Positions 27,807-36,516 of a stretch of 64,000 nucleotides of DNA are shown piece by piece (position 1 is the first letter of the stretch; every line of letters starts with the position of its first letter). The notes under the pieces were generated by a model. The model worked only from the letters and a program-made list of their open reading frames with translations. It searched no databases and was not told the DNA's origin. Where the stretch lies: NCBI RefSeq assembly GCF_015350805.1, contig NZ_JADKSG010000002.1, positions 868,001-932,000 on the forward strand. The letters run 5' to 3'. The stretch comes from Herbiconiux sp. VKM Ac-1786. Its GTDB lineage: Bacteria; Actinomycetota; Actinomycetes; Actinomycetales; Microbacteriaceae. Both the position numbers and the translations under genes were made by a program.

Positions 27807-27813
27807 ACCGACC

Positions 27814-27819
27814 ACCGTA
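27814..27819 (-). promoter_or_regulatory. Candidate -10 box (TACGGT) of the CDF gene
   Basis: TACGGT ends 7 nt before ATG 27806; no ribosome binding site is seen. Confidence 0.35.
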
Positions 27820-27852
27820 ACCGCCCGCGGGTGCCCCGAGGGCGGGTTCGGG

Positions 27853-28449
27853 CTAGTCGGGAATGACGTTCATTCTCAACACCGGGATGGCGGCCTCGAA
27901 GGCCCGCGCGCGGTGGCTGATCGTGTTCTTCTCGGCGGCCGTCAGCTCGGCAGCCGAGACCTCGAGGCCCTCGGGCACGAAGACGGGGTCGTAGCCGAAG
28001 CCGCCGGCTCCCGCGGCCTCGCGCGCCAGGCGGCCGGGCCAGCGGCCCGAGACGACCTGCTCGAAGCCCGTCGCCGGCACGACGATCGCGATGTGGCAGG
28101 CGAAGCTCGCCGCGCGGTGCTCGTCGCGCACGTCGGAGAGCTGGTCGAGCAGCAGCTCGACGTTCGCGCGATCGCCCTTGCCGTGGCCGGCCCAGCGCGC
28201 CGAGAAGATGCCGGGGGCGCCTCCCAGCACGTCGACGCAGATGCCGGAGTCGTCGGCGAGGGCCGGCAGCCCCGTGTGCTCGGCCGCGGTGCGCGCCTTG
28301 ATCAGGGCGTTCTCGGCGAAGCTCACGCCGTCCTCCACCGGTTCGGGGCCGTCGTAGGCGACGATCTCGAGCTCGGGCAGGGCCTGGCCGAGGATGTTCT
28401 GGAACTCCTCGACCTTGTGGGCGTTGTGGGTCGCGAGCACGACGCGCAT
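27853..28449 (-). CDS. rdgB: Non-canonical purine NTP pyrophosphatase (RdgB/HAM1)
   Basis: 198 aa. LATHNAHKVEEFQ at the N-terminus, FAENALIKART, LADDSGICVDVLGGAPG, GFGYDPVF and ISHRARAF near the end are all diagnostic. Hydrolyses ITP, dITP and XTP to keep deaminated purines out of nucleic acids. Start codon shares one base with the rph stop (TGATG), so translation is coupled. Confidence 0.96.
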   Translation of the reverse strand: MRVVLATHNAHKVEEFQNILGQALPELEIVAYDGPEPVEDGVSFAENALIKARTAAEHTGLPALADDSGICVDVLGGAPGIFSARWAGHGKGDRANVELLLDQLSDVRDEHRAASFACHIAIVVPATGFEQVVSGRWPGRLAREAAGAGGFGYDPVFVPEGLEVSAAELTAAEKNTISHRARAFEAAIPVLRMNVIPD

Positions 28450-29216
28450 CAGGCGGACTCCCCCGCTGCGTCATCCACCAGCACCGCTGTCTGCAGCGTC
28501 GCGAGCTCGGCGGTGCCGTTCAGGGCGAGGTCGAGCAGGGCGTTCAGCTCGGTGCGATCGAACGGCGCGCCCTCGGCGGTGCCCTGCACCTCGACGAAGA
28601 GGCCGCGGCCGGTGACCACGACGTTCATGTCGGTCTCGGCGCGCACGTCCTCGACGTAGGCGAGGTCGAGCATCGGGGCGCCGTCGATGATGCCGACCGA
28701 GACGGCGGAGACCGAGTCGATCAGCGGCTGCGACTTCTGCCCGATGAACTTCTTCTGGCGGGCCCACTCGATGGCGTCGGCCATCGCGACGTAGGCGCCC
28801 GTGATCGCCGCGGTGCGGGTGCCGCCGTCGGCCTGCAGCACGTCGCAGTCGATCACGATGGTGTTCTCCCCCAGCGCCTTCATGTCGACCACCGCGCGGA
28901 GCGAGCGGCCGATCAGGCGGGAGATCTCGTGGGTGCGCCCGCCGATGCGGCCCTTGACCGACTCGCGGTCGGTGCGGGAGTTCGTGGCGCGGGGCAGCAT
29001 CGAGTACTCCGCCGTCACCCAACCCTTGCCCGAGCCCGACTTCCAGCGCGGCACGCCGTTGGTGAAGGATGCGGTGCAGAGCACCTTCGTGCGACCGAAC
29101 GACACCAGGGCCGAGCCCTCCGCGTGCTCGCTCCAGCCGCGCTCGATCGTGACGCGACGCAGCTGGTCGGCGGTGCGGCCGTCCTTGCGGGGGCCGGTGG
29201 TCGGGGAATCGGTCAC
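28449..29216 (-). CDS. rph: Ribonuclease PH
   Basis: 255 aa. [13 protein letters not shown] at the start, [20 protein letters not shown] and [18 protein letters not shown] carry the phosphate-binding and catalytic residues. Phosphorolytic 3' end trimming of tRNA. GTG start overlaps the murI stop by 4 nt. Middle gene of the murI-rph-rdgB operon. Confidence 0.96.
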   Translation of the reverse strand: MTDSPTTGPRKDGRTADQLRRVTIERGWSEHAEGSALVSFGRTKVLCTASFTNGVPRWKSGSGKGWVTAEYSMLPRATNSRTDRESVKGRIGGRTHEISRLIGRSLRAVVDMKALGENTIVIDCDVLQADGGTRTAAITGAYVAMADAIEWARQKKFIGQKSQPLIDSVSAVSVGIIDGAPMLDLAYVEDVRAETDMNVVVTGRGLFVEVQGTAEGAPFDRTELNALLDLALNGTAELATLQTAVLVDDAAGESA

Positions 29217-30049
29217 GGTGCTCTCCTTGCGGGATGGGGGATGGGGATGACGCCGGTCTCGACGAGCTCGACCCGGGATACCTCGGGGCCGAGGAACATC
29301 TCGGCCAGGCGCAGGAACTCCTGGGCGCTGCCGCCGGTGGCCTCGTAACGGTACTCGGGCGGCGCGGTGCTCGTCCGCTCCATGCCGGTGCGCACGAGGG
29401 TGCGGTAGACGTCGTTGGCCGTCTCGGTGTCGCTGGAGACGAGCCGCACGCCCTCCCCCACGACGTAGGAGATGGCGCCCTTCAGGAACGGGTAGTGGGT
29501 GCAGCCGAGCACGAGGGTGTCGATGTCCTGGGCGACCAGCGGCGCCAGGTAGCGCTCGGCGAGGGCGACGAGCTCGCGGCTCGTGGTGTCGCCGGCCTCG
29601 ACGTGGTGCACGAACTCGGGGCAGGCCTGCGTGAAGAGCTCGAGGTGGGGCGCGGCCGCGAAGGCGTCGTTGTAGGCGCGGGAGGTGATGGTCGCCTCGG
29701 TGCCGATGACCCCCACCCGGTTGTTGCGGGTGACGGTGACGGCGGTGCGGACGGCCGGCTGGATGACCTCGATGACCGGCACGTCGTAGCGCTCCCGGGC
29801 GTCGCGGAGCATGGCCGCGGAGGCGGTGTTGCAGGCGATGACGAGCATCTTCACGTCCTGGGCGACGAGATCGTCGAGCACGTCGAGCGCGTAGCGGCGC
29901 ACGTCGGCGAGCGGCTTCGGGCCGTAGGGCGAGTGGGCGGTGTCGCCGACGTAGAGGATGGACTCGCGCGGGAGCTGGTCGCGCACCGAGCGGGCGACCG
30001 TCAGCCCGCCGACTCCGGAGTCGAAGATCCCGATCGGCGCGTCACTCAC
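29213..30049 (-). CDS. murI: Glutamate racemase
   Basis: 278 aa from GTG 30049. [36 protein letters not shown] (first catalytic Cys) and [10 protein letters not shown] (second catalytic Cys) are present. Makes D-glutamate for peptidoglycan. The frame stays open far upstream, antisense to pncB, but the conserved GIFDSG start fixes the N-terminus. First gene of an operon with rph and rdgB. Confidence 0.96.
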   Translation of the reverse strand: MSDAPIGIFDSGVGGLTVARSVRDQLPRESILYVGDTAHSPYGPKPLADVRRYALDVLDDLVAQDVKMLVIACNTASAAMLRDARERYDVPVIEVIQPAVRTAVTVTRNNRVGVIGTEATITSRAYNDAFAAAPHLELFTQACPEFVHHVEAGDTTSRELVALAERYLAPLVAQDIDTLVLGCTHYPFLKGAISYVVGEGVRLVSSDTETANDVYRTLVRTGMERTSTAPPEYRYEATGGSAQEFLRLAEMFLGPEVSRVELVETGVIPIPHPARRAP

Positions 30050-30057
30050 GGTAGACC

Positions 30058-30063
30058 AGCCTA
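30058..30063 (-). promoter_or_regulatory. Candidate -10 box (TAGGCT) of murI-rph-rdgB
   Basis: TAGGCT ends 8 nt before GTG 30049. It lies in a 39-nt divergent gap shared with pncB. Confidence 0.45.
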
Positions 30064-30076
30064 GCCCCGCCCGTTC

Positions 30077-30082
30077 TAAGCT
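30077..30082 (+). promoter_or_regulatory. Candidate -10 box (TAAGCT) of pncB
   Basis: TAAGCT ends 6 nt before GTG 30089. Confidence 0.45.
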
Positions 30083-30088
30083 CGAGCC

Positions 30089-31411
30089 GTGACCTCCTCC
30101 GCCGCATCCACAGCCCTCCTGACCGACCGCTACGAGCTGACCATGGTCGATGCCGCGCTGCGGGCCGGCACGCACGACCGGCCGAGCGTCTTCGAGGCCT
30201 TCGGCCGCTCGCTGCCGCGGGGACGGCGCTACGGGGTGGTCGCGGGCACCGGGCGGCTGCTGGAGCTGATCGCCCGCTTCCGGTTCGGCGACGACGAACT
30301 CGAGTGGCTGCGGGCTCACGAGGTGGTGAGCGCCCCGACCCTCGACTGGCTCGCCGACTACCGGTTCACCGGGACCATCACGGGCTATCGCGAGGGCGAG
30401 GTCTACTTCCCCGGCTCCCCCCTGCTCGTGGTGGAGTCGAGCTTCGCCGAGGGCGTGGTGCTCGAGACGCTGATCCTGAGCGTGCTGAACTACGACTCCT
30501 CGGTCGCGGGCGCCGCCGCGCGGATGGTGTCGGCCGCACGGGGGCGTCCACTCGCCGAGATGGGATCGCGCCGCACCGGGGAGCGCTCGGCGGTCGCCGC
30601 CGCGCGGGCCGCGTACATCGCCGGGTTCGGCGCCAGCTCGAACCTCGAGGCCGGCCGCAGCTGGGGCGTCCCGACCATGGGCACCGCCGCCCACGCCTTC
30701 ACGATGCTGCACGACTCCGAGGAGGAGGCGTTCCGCGCCCAGGTCGACGCGCTCGGACCCTCGACGACGCTGCTCGTCGACACCTACGACGTGCCCACGG
30801 GGGTCGCCACCGCCGTGCGGGTCGCCGGCACCTCGCTCGGCGCCGTGCGGCTGGACTCCGGTGACCTGCTGACGCTGGTGCACGACGTGCGCGAGCAGCT
30901 CGACTCGCTCGGGGCGACCGACACGAAGATCACCGTCACGAACGACCTCGACGAGTACGCGATCGCGGCGCTGGCCGCCACGCCCGTCGACTCCTACGGG
31001 GTCGGCACCTCGCTGGTGACGGGCTCCGGGCATCCGGCGGCAGGGATGGTCTACAAGCTGGTGGCGCGCCAGGGCGCCGACGGGGCCTGGGTGTCGGTGG
31101 CCAAGAAGTCGGCCGAGAAGGCCACGCACGGGGGGCGGAAGCATCCGGTGAGGCTGCTCGGAGCATCCGGGACCGCGGTGTCGGAGACGATCTACGTCGG
31201 CGACGCGGCACCGGCCTCGGCGCTCTCCGCGGGGCGGGCGCTGCACGTGCCGCTCGTCGTGGACGGGGTGCTGCAGGACGGGTTCACGGGATCGGAGGGG
31301 GTGCGGGCCGCCCGCTCCCACCACGCCTCGGCCGTGGCCGAGCTGCCGGGTGAGGCGCTCCGGCTCGCGGCCGGTGAGCCGGTCATCCCGACCGTCTACG
31401 AGGCCGTCTGA
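30089..31411 (+). CDS. pncB: Nicotinate phosphoribosyltransferase
   Basis: 440 aa, GTG start. [16 protein letters not shown] at the N-terminus, [16 protein letters not shown] with the nicotinate-proximal Arg residues, [11 protein letters not shown] with the autophosphorylated His, and [11 protein letters not shown] are present. Converts nicotinate and PRPP to nicotinate mononucleotide in NAD salvage. Head-to-head with murI. Confidence 0.94.
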   Translation: MTSSAASTALLTDRYELTMVDAALRAGTHDRPSVFEAFGRSLPRGRRYGVVAGTGRLLELIARFRFGDDELEWLRAHEVVSAPTLDWLADYRFTGTITGYREGEVYFPGSPLLVVESSFAEGVVLETLILSVLNYDSSVAGAAARMVSAARGRPLAEMGSRRTGERSAVAAARAAYIAGFGASSNLEAGRSWGVPTMGTAAHAFTMLHDSEEEAFRAQVDALGPSTTLLVDTYDVPTGVATAVRVAGTSLGAVRLDSGDLLTLVHDVREQLDSLGATDTKITVTNDLDEYAIAALAATPVDSYGVGTSLVTGSGHPAAGMVYKLVARQGADGAWVSVAKKSAEKATHGGRKHPVRLLGASGTAVSETIYVGDAAPASALSAGRALHVPLVVDGVLQDGFTGSEGVRAARSHHASAVAELPGEALRLAAGEPVIPTVYEAV

Positions 31412-31452
31412 GCAGCTGCTGCGGTACGGGCCGAGCACCCCGCGACGCGTTC

Positions 31453-31458
31453 TAGAAT
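31453..31458 (+). promoter_or_regulatory. Candidate -10 box (TAGAAT) of the DUF3039 gene
   Basis: TAGAAT ends 7 nt before ATG 31466, a leaderless layout. Confidence 0.45.
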
Positions 31459-31465
31459 CGTCTCC

Positions 31466-31759
31466 ATGTCCGATCCTCTCGCGCGCACCTCCGAACCCGG
31501 CGACCTCCCCGACGGTGGTGGCGGAACCACGACCCTCGACCGCGAGCTCGAGGAGCTGCTGAACACCGAGAACATCGATCCGGGAGATCACGAGCGCTTC
31601 TCGCACTACGTCGAGAAGGACAAGATCCTCGAGTCCGCCATGACCGGCAAACCCGTCAAGGCGCTCTGCGGCAAGAAGTGGACCCCGGGCCGCGACCCGG
31701 AGAAGTTCCCGATCTGCCCCACGTGCAAGGAGATCTACGAGCGCCTGCTCGACGAGTGA
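31466..31759 (+). CDS. DUF3039 protein, probable small zinc protein
   Basis: 97 aa. An acidic, disordered N-terminal half, then [16 protein letters not shown] and the conserved core [15 protein letters not shown] plus [11 protein letters not shown]. The three cysteines could bind a metal with a nearby His. The family is widespread in Actinobacteria and of unknown function. Leaderless start. Confidence 0.85.
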   Translation: MSDPLARTSEPGDLPDGGGGTTTLDRELEELLNTENIDPGDHERFSHYVEKDKILESAMTGKPVKALCGKKWTPGRDPEKFPICPTCKEIYERLLDE

Positions 31760-31769
31760 TCGTCCGGGG

Positions 31770-31797
31770 CTAGTTGCGCTGGGCTAGTTGCGCTGGG
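31770..31797. repeat. 14-bp perfect tandem duplication at the 3' end of the ABC permease gene
   Basis: CTAGTTGCGCTGGG occurs twice head to tail (31770-31783, 31784-31797). Each copy contains a TAG stop for the minus-strand gene; the gene uses the copy at 31784. Confidence 0.9.
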
Positions 31798-33367
31798 CGG
31801 CCGCGAGGATCTCGGGGCCGCGGCGGTCGAAGATGCGGGCGCCGGCGATGACGCCGACCACGAGCACCACGACACCGACGCCGAGGCCGGTCCAGAGCGA
31901 GACCCAGAGGTACATCGGGTCGACGAAGACGCCCAGTACGCCGTAGACGAGTGCGGGGGTGGACAGCGCGATCGTGCCGAACAGCGAGAACAGCTGCGCC
32001 AGCACCGAGGTCGGGCCGGTCGACTGGGGCTGCGTGAAGGCGCTGTCGCCCGGGCGCGTCGCCGCGTAGGGGAAGCGCGCCGAGAAGATGCTGCCGAGTC
32101 CGAGGCCGGTGAGCACGAGGCAGGTGCAGACGCCCAGCACGGCGGGCAGCGCATCCAGGTCGTCGGCGAAGAGCACGCTGAGGAACGAGCCGATGCCGAT
32201 CAGCGGCACGGCGATCAGCACGACCGGGATCATGCGCCCGATGCGATCGGCGAGGCCCACGCGGCCGGCGACGAGGTGCAGCCAGACGGCGGTGTTGTCG
32301 AAGGCGGTGTCGTTGTGCACGACCCAGCCGAGGAACACGCACATCATCGGCAGCGGCAGGAGGGCCGTGTACTCGATCGGCACCCCGACGAACGCGAACA
32401 CCAGCACGGCGAGCACCGCGGGGGCCGGCACGATGACCAGCTGCGCGAAGTAGCGGGGGTCGCGGGCCCAGTAGGTGAGCACGCGGGCGGCGATGGCGCC
32501 GGTGGGGGTCGACGGGGTGCGGCCGAACCAGCCGAGGCCGGCCTCGTCGCGGAGCTCGTCGTCGCGGGTGCCGGGCGAGACCAGCATCAGGGCGACGAGG
32601 CCCCGCCAGGCGAGCCAGAGCAGGCCGACCGTGGCGAGGGCGATCAGGAGCTTCAGCACGGCGTAGACCCACTGGCCGTTCACGGCGTCGGCGGGCACGG
32701 CCCAGGCGGCGCCGAGCGGCGTCCAGCCCAGGGCGCCGGCGAGGGCCGGGAGCACCCCGTCGCCGGCCGAGGCGTTGCCGCCCCAGCTGGTGATCATGAG
32801 CAGCAGCAGGCCGGGCACGAGCACGACGACGGCGAGAACCCCCACCACGGCGCCGACCTCGCGGGCGCGGCGGCTGGTGAAGGCGAACGAGGCGAGCGAG
32901 ACCGAGATGCGGGCGCCGAGCACGCAGGTGACCGCGCCGACGAGCCCGGTGACGAGGGCGAGCAGCGTCGAACCGGGCGACTGCGACCACGTGATGGCGG
33001 TCGCGAGGCCCACGATCGTGACGACGAGGGCGGGCACGCCGAGGAACGCGGCGACCAGCAGGCCGATCGCGAGGCGGCCGTCGGTGACGCCGAACAGGGC
33101 GAAGGAGCGCGGGTCGAGGCGGTCGGTCAGCCCGAACACCACGGGCACCAGCCAGAAGGCGGCCACCACGACGCTGCCGGAGATGACGACGATCGTGCGC
33201 GCCAGGTCGGGGTCGGCGTCGCGCAGGGTGACGAGGCCCGCCACGAGCGCGATCGTCATGACCGCCGCGTAGGCGAGGCCGATCAGCACCCCCACGAGCT
33301 GCGACGCCGGACGACGCCCGGCGTTGCCGAGCAGACGCAGTCTCAGTCGGAGGAACTCAGCAACCAT
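31784..33367 (-). CDS. Large ABC-2-like exporter permease
   Basis: 527 aa with about 12 hydrophobic segments and no extracytoplasmic domain, laid out as two half-sized permease units. It begins 25 nt inside the end of the ATPase gene, so it is the membrane part of that exporter. Near the centre is a short cytosolic stretch (SPGTRDDELRDEAGLGWFGR). Substrate unknown. Confidence 0.75.
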   Translation of the reverse strand: MVAEFLRLRLRLLGNAGRRPASQLVGVLIGLAYAAVMTIALVAGLVTLRDADPDLARTIVVISGSVVVAAFWLVPVVFGLTDRLDPRSFALFGVTDGRLAIGLLVAAFLGVPALVVTIVGLATAITWSQSPGSTLLALVTGLVGAVTCVLGARISVSLASFAFTSRRAREVGAVVGVLAVVVLVPGLLLLMITSWGGNASAGDGVLPALAGALGWTPLGAAWAVPADAVNGQWVYAVLKLLIALATVGLLWLAWRGLVALMLVSPGTRDDELRDEAGLGWFGRTPSTPTGAIAARVLTYWARDPRYFAQLVIVPAPAVLAVLVFAFVGVPIEYTALLPLPMMCVFLGWVVHNDTAFDNTAVWLHLVAGRVGLADRIGRMIPVVLIAVPLIGIGSFLSVLFADDLDALPAVLGVCTCLVLTGLGLGSIFSARFPYAATRPGDSAFTQPQSTGPTSVLAQLFSLFGTIALSTPALVYGVLGVFVDPMYLWVSLWTGLGVGVVVLVVGVIAGARIFDRRGPEILAAAQRN

Positions 33368-34653
33368 TCCATGCCTTCCGCGCTCTTGCGGCCGCCGGCC
33401 AGCTCGATGAAGCGCTCTTCGAGCGTGCCGCCCTCGCGCACCTCGTCGACCGTGCCCTTGCTGAGCACCCGGCCCTCGACGATGATGGCGACGCGGTCGC
33501 AGACGCGTTGGATCATGTCCATGCTGTGGCTGGAGAGCACGACCGTGCCGCCGCCCGCCACGTAGCGCTCGAGGATCTCGACGACGTTCGCCGCCGACAC
33601 CGGGTCGACCGACTCGAACGGCTCGTCGAGCACCAGGATGCGCGGCGAGTGGATCATCGAGCTCGCCAGGGCGATCTTCTTGGTCATGCCGACCGAGTAG
33701 TCGGAGACGAGGCGGTTGATCGCGTCCTCGAGACCGAAGGCCACGGTGAGGTCGTCGGCGCGCTGGCGCACCGTCGCGGAGTCGAGGCCGCGGAGCGTGC
33801 CGGAGTAGTGCAGCAGCTGACGGCCGGTGAGGCGGTCGAACAGGCGCAGGCGATCGGGCAGCACGCCGATCAGGCGCTTCGCCGCCGCCGGGTCGCGCCA
33901 GACGTCGTGGCCGAAGACCGTGATGGACCCGCCGCCGGGGCGGAGCAGGCCGGTGGCCATGGAGAGCGTGGTCGTCTTGCCGGCGCCGTTCGGGCCGACG
34001 ATGCCGTAGAAGGAGCCCTGGGGAACGTCGATGTCGATGCCCGCGACGGCGGTGGTGCTGCCGAACTTCTTCGTCAGGCCCGAGATCGAGAGGCTGATGC
34101 GGTTGGGGTCGAGGTCGCGCACGACGGAGGCCGGGGCCGGGCGCTGGGCCGGGCGGCGCGCCGGGGTGCGGGGCTTGGAAGGGGTGCGGGGGGCGGCCTT
34201 GGGGGCTGCCGGGGTGGACGCGCCGGTCGTGGCGGAGGCGGCTGCGGGCTTGCGCTGCACCGGCTTGCGGGGGCTGGCGGGCTTCTTGGCCGGGGGCTTC
34301 ACGGTGGGCGTGGCAGGGGCTGCCGCCTCAGGGGTCGCCGGCGCCTCGGGGGCGGGCTGCGCATCCTGAACCGTCGCCGACCCGGTGGTCTCGTCGGGAG
34401 CCGCCTCGGCTGCCGTCGACTCGGCCGCCGTCGCCTTGGCTGCGGCGGTCTTCGCGGCCGCCGTTCGAGCGGCGGCGGTCTTCGCGGCGGTCGTGCGGGC
34501 CGCGGCCGTCTTTGCGGCGGGTGCGCGCTTCACCGGCTTGCGGGGCGCTGCGGAGCTCGTGGCCGCCGCCGAGGTGGCCGGCGTCGTGCGAGGTGCGCGC
34601 TGATCGCCCGAGCGCGCTCCCCCAGCGTTTGGAGTGTCTGACTCTGAGCTCAC
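33343..34653 (-). CDS. ABC exporter ATPase with long Ala/Lys/Pro-rich N-terminal extension
   Basis: 436 aa, GTG start. The first about 185 residues are low complexity: tandem (T/K)AAA(K/R) repeats such as KTAAARTTAAKTAAARTAAA, then Pro/Ala/Lys. Residues about 190-415 are the ATPase: VGPNGAGKTTTLSMA (Walker A), a degenerate signature DYSVGMTKKIALAS, ILVLDEPFESVD (Walker B) and VLSSHS (switch). The tail resembles histone H1-like or ribosome-associated basic tails, so it may bind nucleic acid or lipid; inference only. Confidence 0.85.
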   Translation of the reverse strand: MSSESDTPNAGGARSGDQRAPRTTPATSAAATSSAAPRKPVKRAPAAKTAAARTTAAKTAAARTAAAKTAAAKATAAESTAAEAAPDETTGSATVQDAQPAPEAPATPEAAAPATPTVKPPAKKPASPRKPVQRKPAAASATTGASTPAAPKAAPRTPSKPRTPARRPAQRPAPASVVRDLDPNRISLSISGLTKKFGSTTAVAGIDIDVPQGSFYGIVGPNGAGKTTTLSMATGLLRPGGGSITVFGHDVWRDPAAAKRLIGVLPDRLRLFDRLTGRQLLHYSGTLRGLDSATVRQRADDLTVAFGLEDAINRLVSDYSVGMTKKIALASSMIHSPRILVLDEPFESVDPVSAANVVEILERYVAGGGTVVLSSHSMDMIQRVCDRVAIIVEGRVLSKGTVDEVREGGTLEERFIELAGGRKSAEGMEWLLSSSD

Positions 34654-34659
34654 CGCACC

Positions 34660-34665
34660 AACCTA
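34660..34665 (-). promoter_or_regulatory. Candidate -10 box (TAGGTT) of the ABC exporter operon
   Basis: TAGGTT ends 6 nt before the GTG at 34653. Confidence 0.4.
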
Positions 34666-34781
34666 TCAATCCCGTCGAGACGCCGCACCGGCCCCAGGCG
34701 CACGTTCACGAAGCCCCCAGTCTGACACCCTCGGCCCCCCGCCGACGCATCACGAAACAGAAACGATACACGGCTTTCCCC

Positions 34782-34809
34782 TTGCCCCGAAAAGGGGTCA
34801 TAGTACGCT
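34782..34809 (+). promoter_or_regulatory. Promoter of the nucleotidyltransferase gene
   Basis: TTGCCC (34782-34787), a 16-nt spacer and TACGCT (34804-34809). The spacer contains a CCCC/GGGG dyad. A start near 34816 gives an about 83-nt leader, longer than most here, ending in the strong ribosome site AGAGGAG at 34887-34893. Confidence 0.5.
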
Positions 34810-34898
34810 GTCAGGAGGCATGAAGACGTGTCTGGAACATGACCATGTGGTTAACCAGGCCCGAGAACTGGCCGAACCCATCGACCAGAGGAGAAAAC

Positions 34899-35591
34899 AT
34901 GACAACGCAGGTCGTCATTCTCGCCGCCGGCATGGGCAGCCGCTTGGGCCGCTCACTTCCGAAGCCGCTCACCGAGCTGAGCGACGGGCGCACCATCATG
35001 GGGCAGCAGTTCGACAACATCCGGCACACCTTCGGCAACGCCGCCAAGGTCACCGTGGTCGTCGGCTACAAGCTCGAGCACATCATCGAGGCGTTCCCCG
35101 ACGCGTCCTTCGTCTACAACGAGGAGTACGACCAGACGAACACCTCGAAGAGCCTGCTGCGCGCCCTCCAGGCGTCGACCTCGGGTGGTGTGCTGTGGAT
35201 GAACGGTGACGTCGTCTTCTCCCCCAGCGTGCTCGACCGCACCGTTCCGCTGATCGCGCGCGACCAGTCGTTCGTCACCGTCAACACCGCCAAGGTGTCC
35301 GACGAGGAGGTCAAGTACACGACCACCGCCGAGGGCTACATCGACGAGCTGTCGAAGACCGTCGTGGGCGGGCTCGGCGAGGCCGTGGGCATCAACTACA
35401 TCTCCTCGCGCGACAAGGCGGCGTTCATCCGCCACCTCCAGCGGGTCAACGACCAGGACTACTTCGAGCGCGGCCTCGAGCTCGCCATCGAGAAGGACGG
35501 CGTGCTCGTCGAGCCGATCGACATCAGCGACCTGTACGCGGTCGAGGTCGACTTCGCCGAAGACCTGGAGCGGGCCAACCTGTTTGTCTGA
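34899..35591 (+). CDS. NTP-transferase family nucleotidyltransferase (LicC-like)
   Basis: 230 aa from ATG 34899, fixed by AGAGGAG 5 nt upstream. ILAAGMGSRLGRSLPKPLTE is the nucleotide-binding signature; MNGDVVFSPSVL gives the metal-binding Asp, and VEPIDISDLYAVEVDFAEDL resembles the C-terminal end of LicC-type cytidylyltransferases and sugar-1-phosphate transferases. It makes an activated precursor, exact sugar or alcohol unknown. It precedes the glycopolymer exporter genes but is separated from them by a hairpin. Confidence 0.85.
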   Translation: MTTQVVILAAGMGSRLGRSLPKPLTELSDGRTIMGQQFDNIRHTFGNAAKVTVVVGYKLEHIIEAFPDASFVYNEEYDQTNTSKSLLRALQASTSGGVLWMNGDVVFSPSVLDRTVPLIARDQSFVTVNTAKVSDEEVKYTTTAEGYIDELSKTVVGGLGEAVGINYISSRDKAAFIRHLQRVNDQDYFERGLELAIEKDGVLVEPIDISDLYAVEVDFAEDLERANLFV

Positions 35592-35596
35592 TCTCT

Positions 35597-35623
35597 GATT
35601 TCGGCGTCCTCGCCGCCGAAATC
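35597..35623 (+). terminator. Hairpin after the nucleotidyltransferase gene
   Basis: A perfect 10-bp stem (35597-35606 with 35614-35623) with a 7-nt loop, beginning 6 nt after the stop. No clear U-tract. Confidence 0.7.
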
Positions 35624-35676
35624 GCTTCGGCGAGCGTCGGCGGCGTGCTGGGTGCCGCCCGCTGGGCTCGGGGCGT

Positions 35677-35682
35677 TAGGCT
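35677..35682 (+). promoter_or_regulatory. Candidate -10 box (TAGGCT) of the Wzm/Wzt-like exporter operon
   Basis: Lies 30 nt before GTG 35713; GAAAGGG at 35698-35704 is the ribosome binding site, so this transcript has a short leader. Confidence 0.4.
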
Positions 35683-35712
35683 GAGCGCTCAGGCGACGAA
35701 AGGGCACCATCC

Positions 35713-36516
35713 GTGAGCGCAGCGACACAGCTGCCGCCGGCGCGCAAGGGCGGCGGATGGTCGCGGTACCGCCATTCGCTCTGGCTGCTCACCCGTCGCG
35801 ACCTGCGGGTGCGCTACTCCACGTCGGCCCTCGGCTACGTCTGGTCGATCCTCGACCCGCTCGTCATGGCGGGCATCTACTGGTTCGTCTTCACCCAGGT
35901 GTTCCAGCGGCCGGTCGGCGCCGAGCCGTACATCGTCTTCCTGCTCTCGGCGCTACTGCCGTGGATGTGGTTCAACGGCTCCGTCTCCGACTCGACCCGC
36001 GCCTTCCTCCGGGAGGCGAAGCTCATCCGCTCGACGAAGATCCCGCGCACGATCTGGGTGAACCGCCTCGTGCTCTCCAAAGGGATCGAGTTCGTGGCGA
36101 GCATCCCGGTGCTGGCCTTCTTCGCGATCTTCTCGGGCGCGGCCGTCAACGTCGACCTCGTCTGGTTCCCGCTCGGCATCCTGCTGCAGGCCGTGCTGAC
36201 CGTCGGCGTGACGCTCATCGTCGCGCCGCTCGTGGTGTTCTTCCGCGACCTCGAGCGGGCCGTGAAGCTCGCGCTGCGCTTCCTTTTCTACGCCTCGCCC
36301 ATCATCTACGGCACCCACGACCTGCCCTCCGAGCTGCAGAGCTGGGCGGCCTTCAACCCGCTGAGCGGCATCTTCTCGCTCTATCGGGCCGGCTTCTTCC
36401 CCGACCAGCTCGACTGGTACCAGGTCGGCATCGGCGCGCTGATGTCGCTGGTGCTGCTGGCGATCGGCGTCCTCGTCTTCCAGCGCTCGGAGCGCTCGGT
36501 GCTGAAGGAGATCTGA
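35713..36516 (+). CDS. Glycopolymer ABC exporter permease (Wzm/TagG-like)
   Basis: 267 aa, six membrane helices. RRDLRVRYSTSALGYVWSIL before helix 1 and RFLFYASPIIYG with FNPLSGIFSLYRAG near the end are typical of ABC-2 permeases that export teichoic acids or O-antigen-like polysaccharides. GTG start. The next gene begins at its stop codon (TGATG). Confidence 0.9.
   Translation: MSAATQLPPARKGGGWSRYRHSLWLLTRRDLRVRYSTSALGYVWSILDPLVMAGIYWFVFTQVFQRPVGAEPYIVFLLSALLPWMWFNGSVSDSTRAFLREAKLIRSTKIPRTIWVNRLVLSKGIEFVASIPVLAFFAIFSGAAVNVDLVWFPLGILLQAVLTVGVTLIVAPLVVFFRDLERAVKLALRFLFYASPIIYGTHDLPSELQSWAAFNPLSGIFSLYRAGFFPDQLDWYQVGIGALMSLVLLAIGVLVFQRSERSVLKEI

Noticed and set aside
34820-34898. Short upstream ORF in the leader of the nucleotidyltransferase gene
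   Set aside because: AGGAGG is only 1 nt from its ATG and the frame runs through the real gene as an Arg/His-rich shadow.
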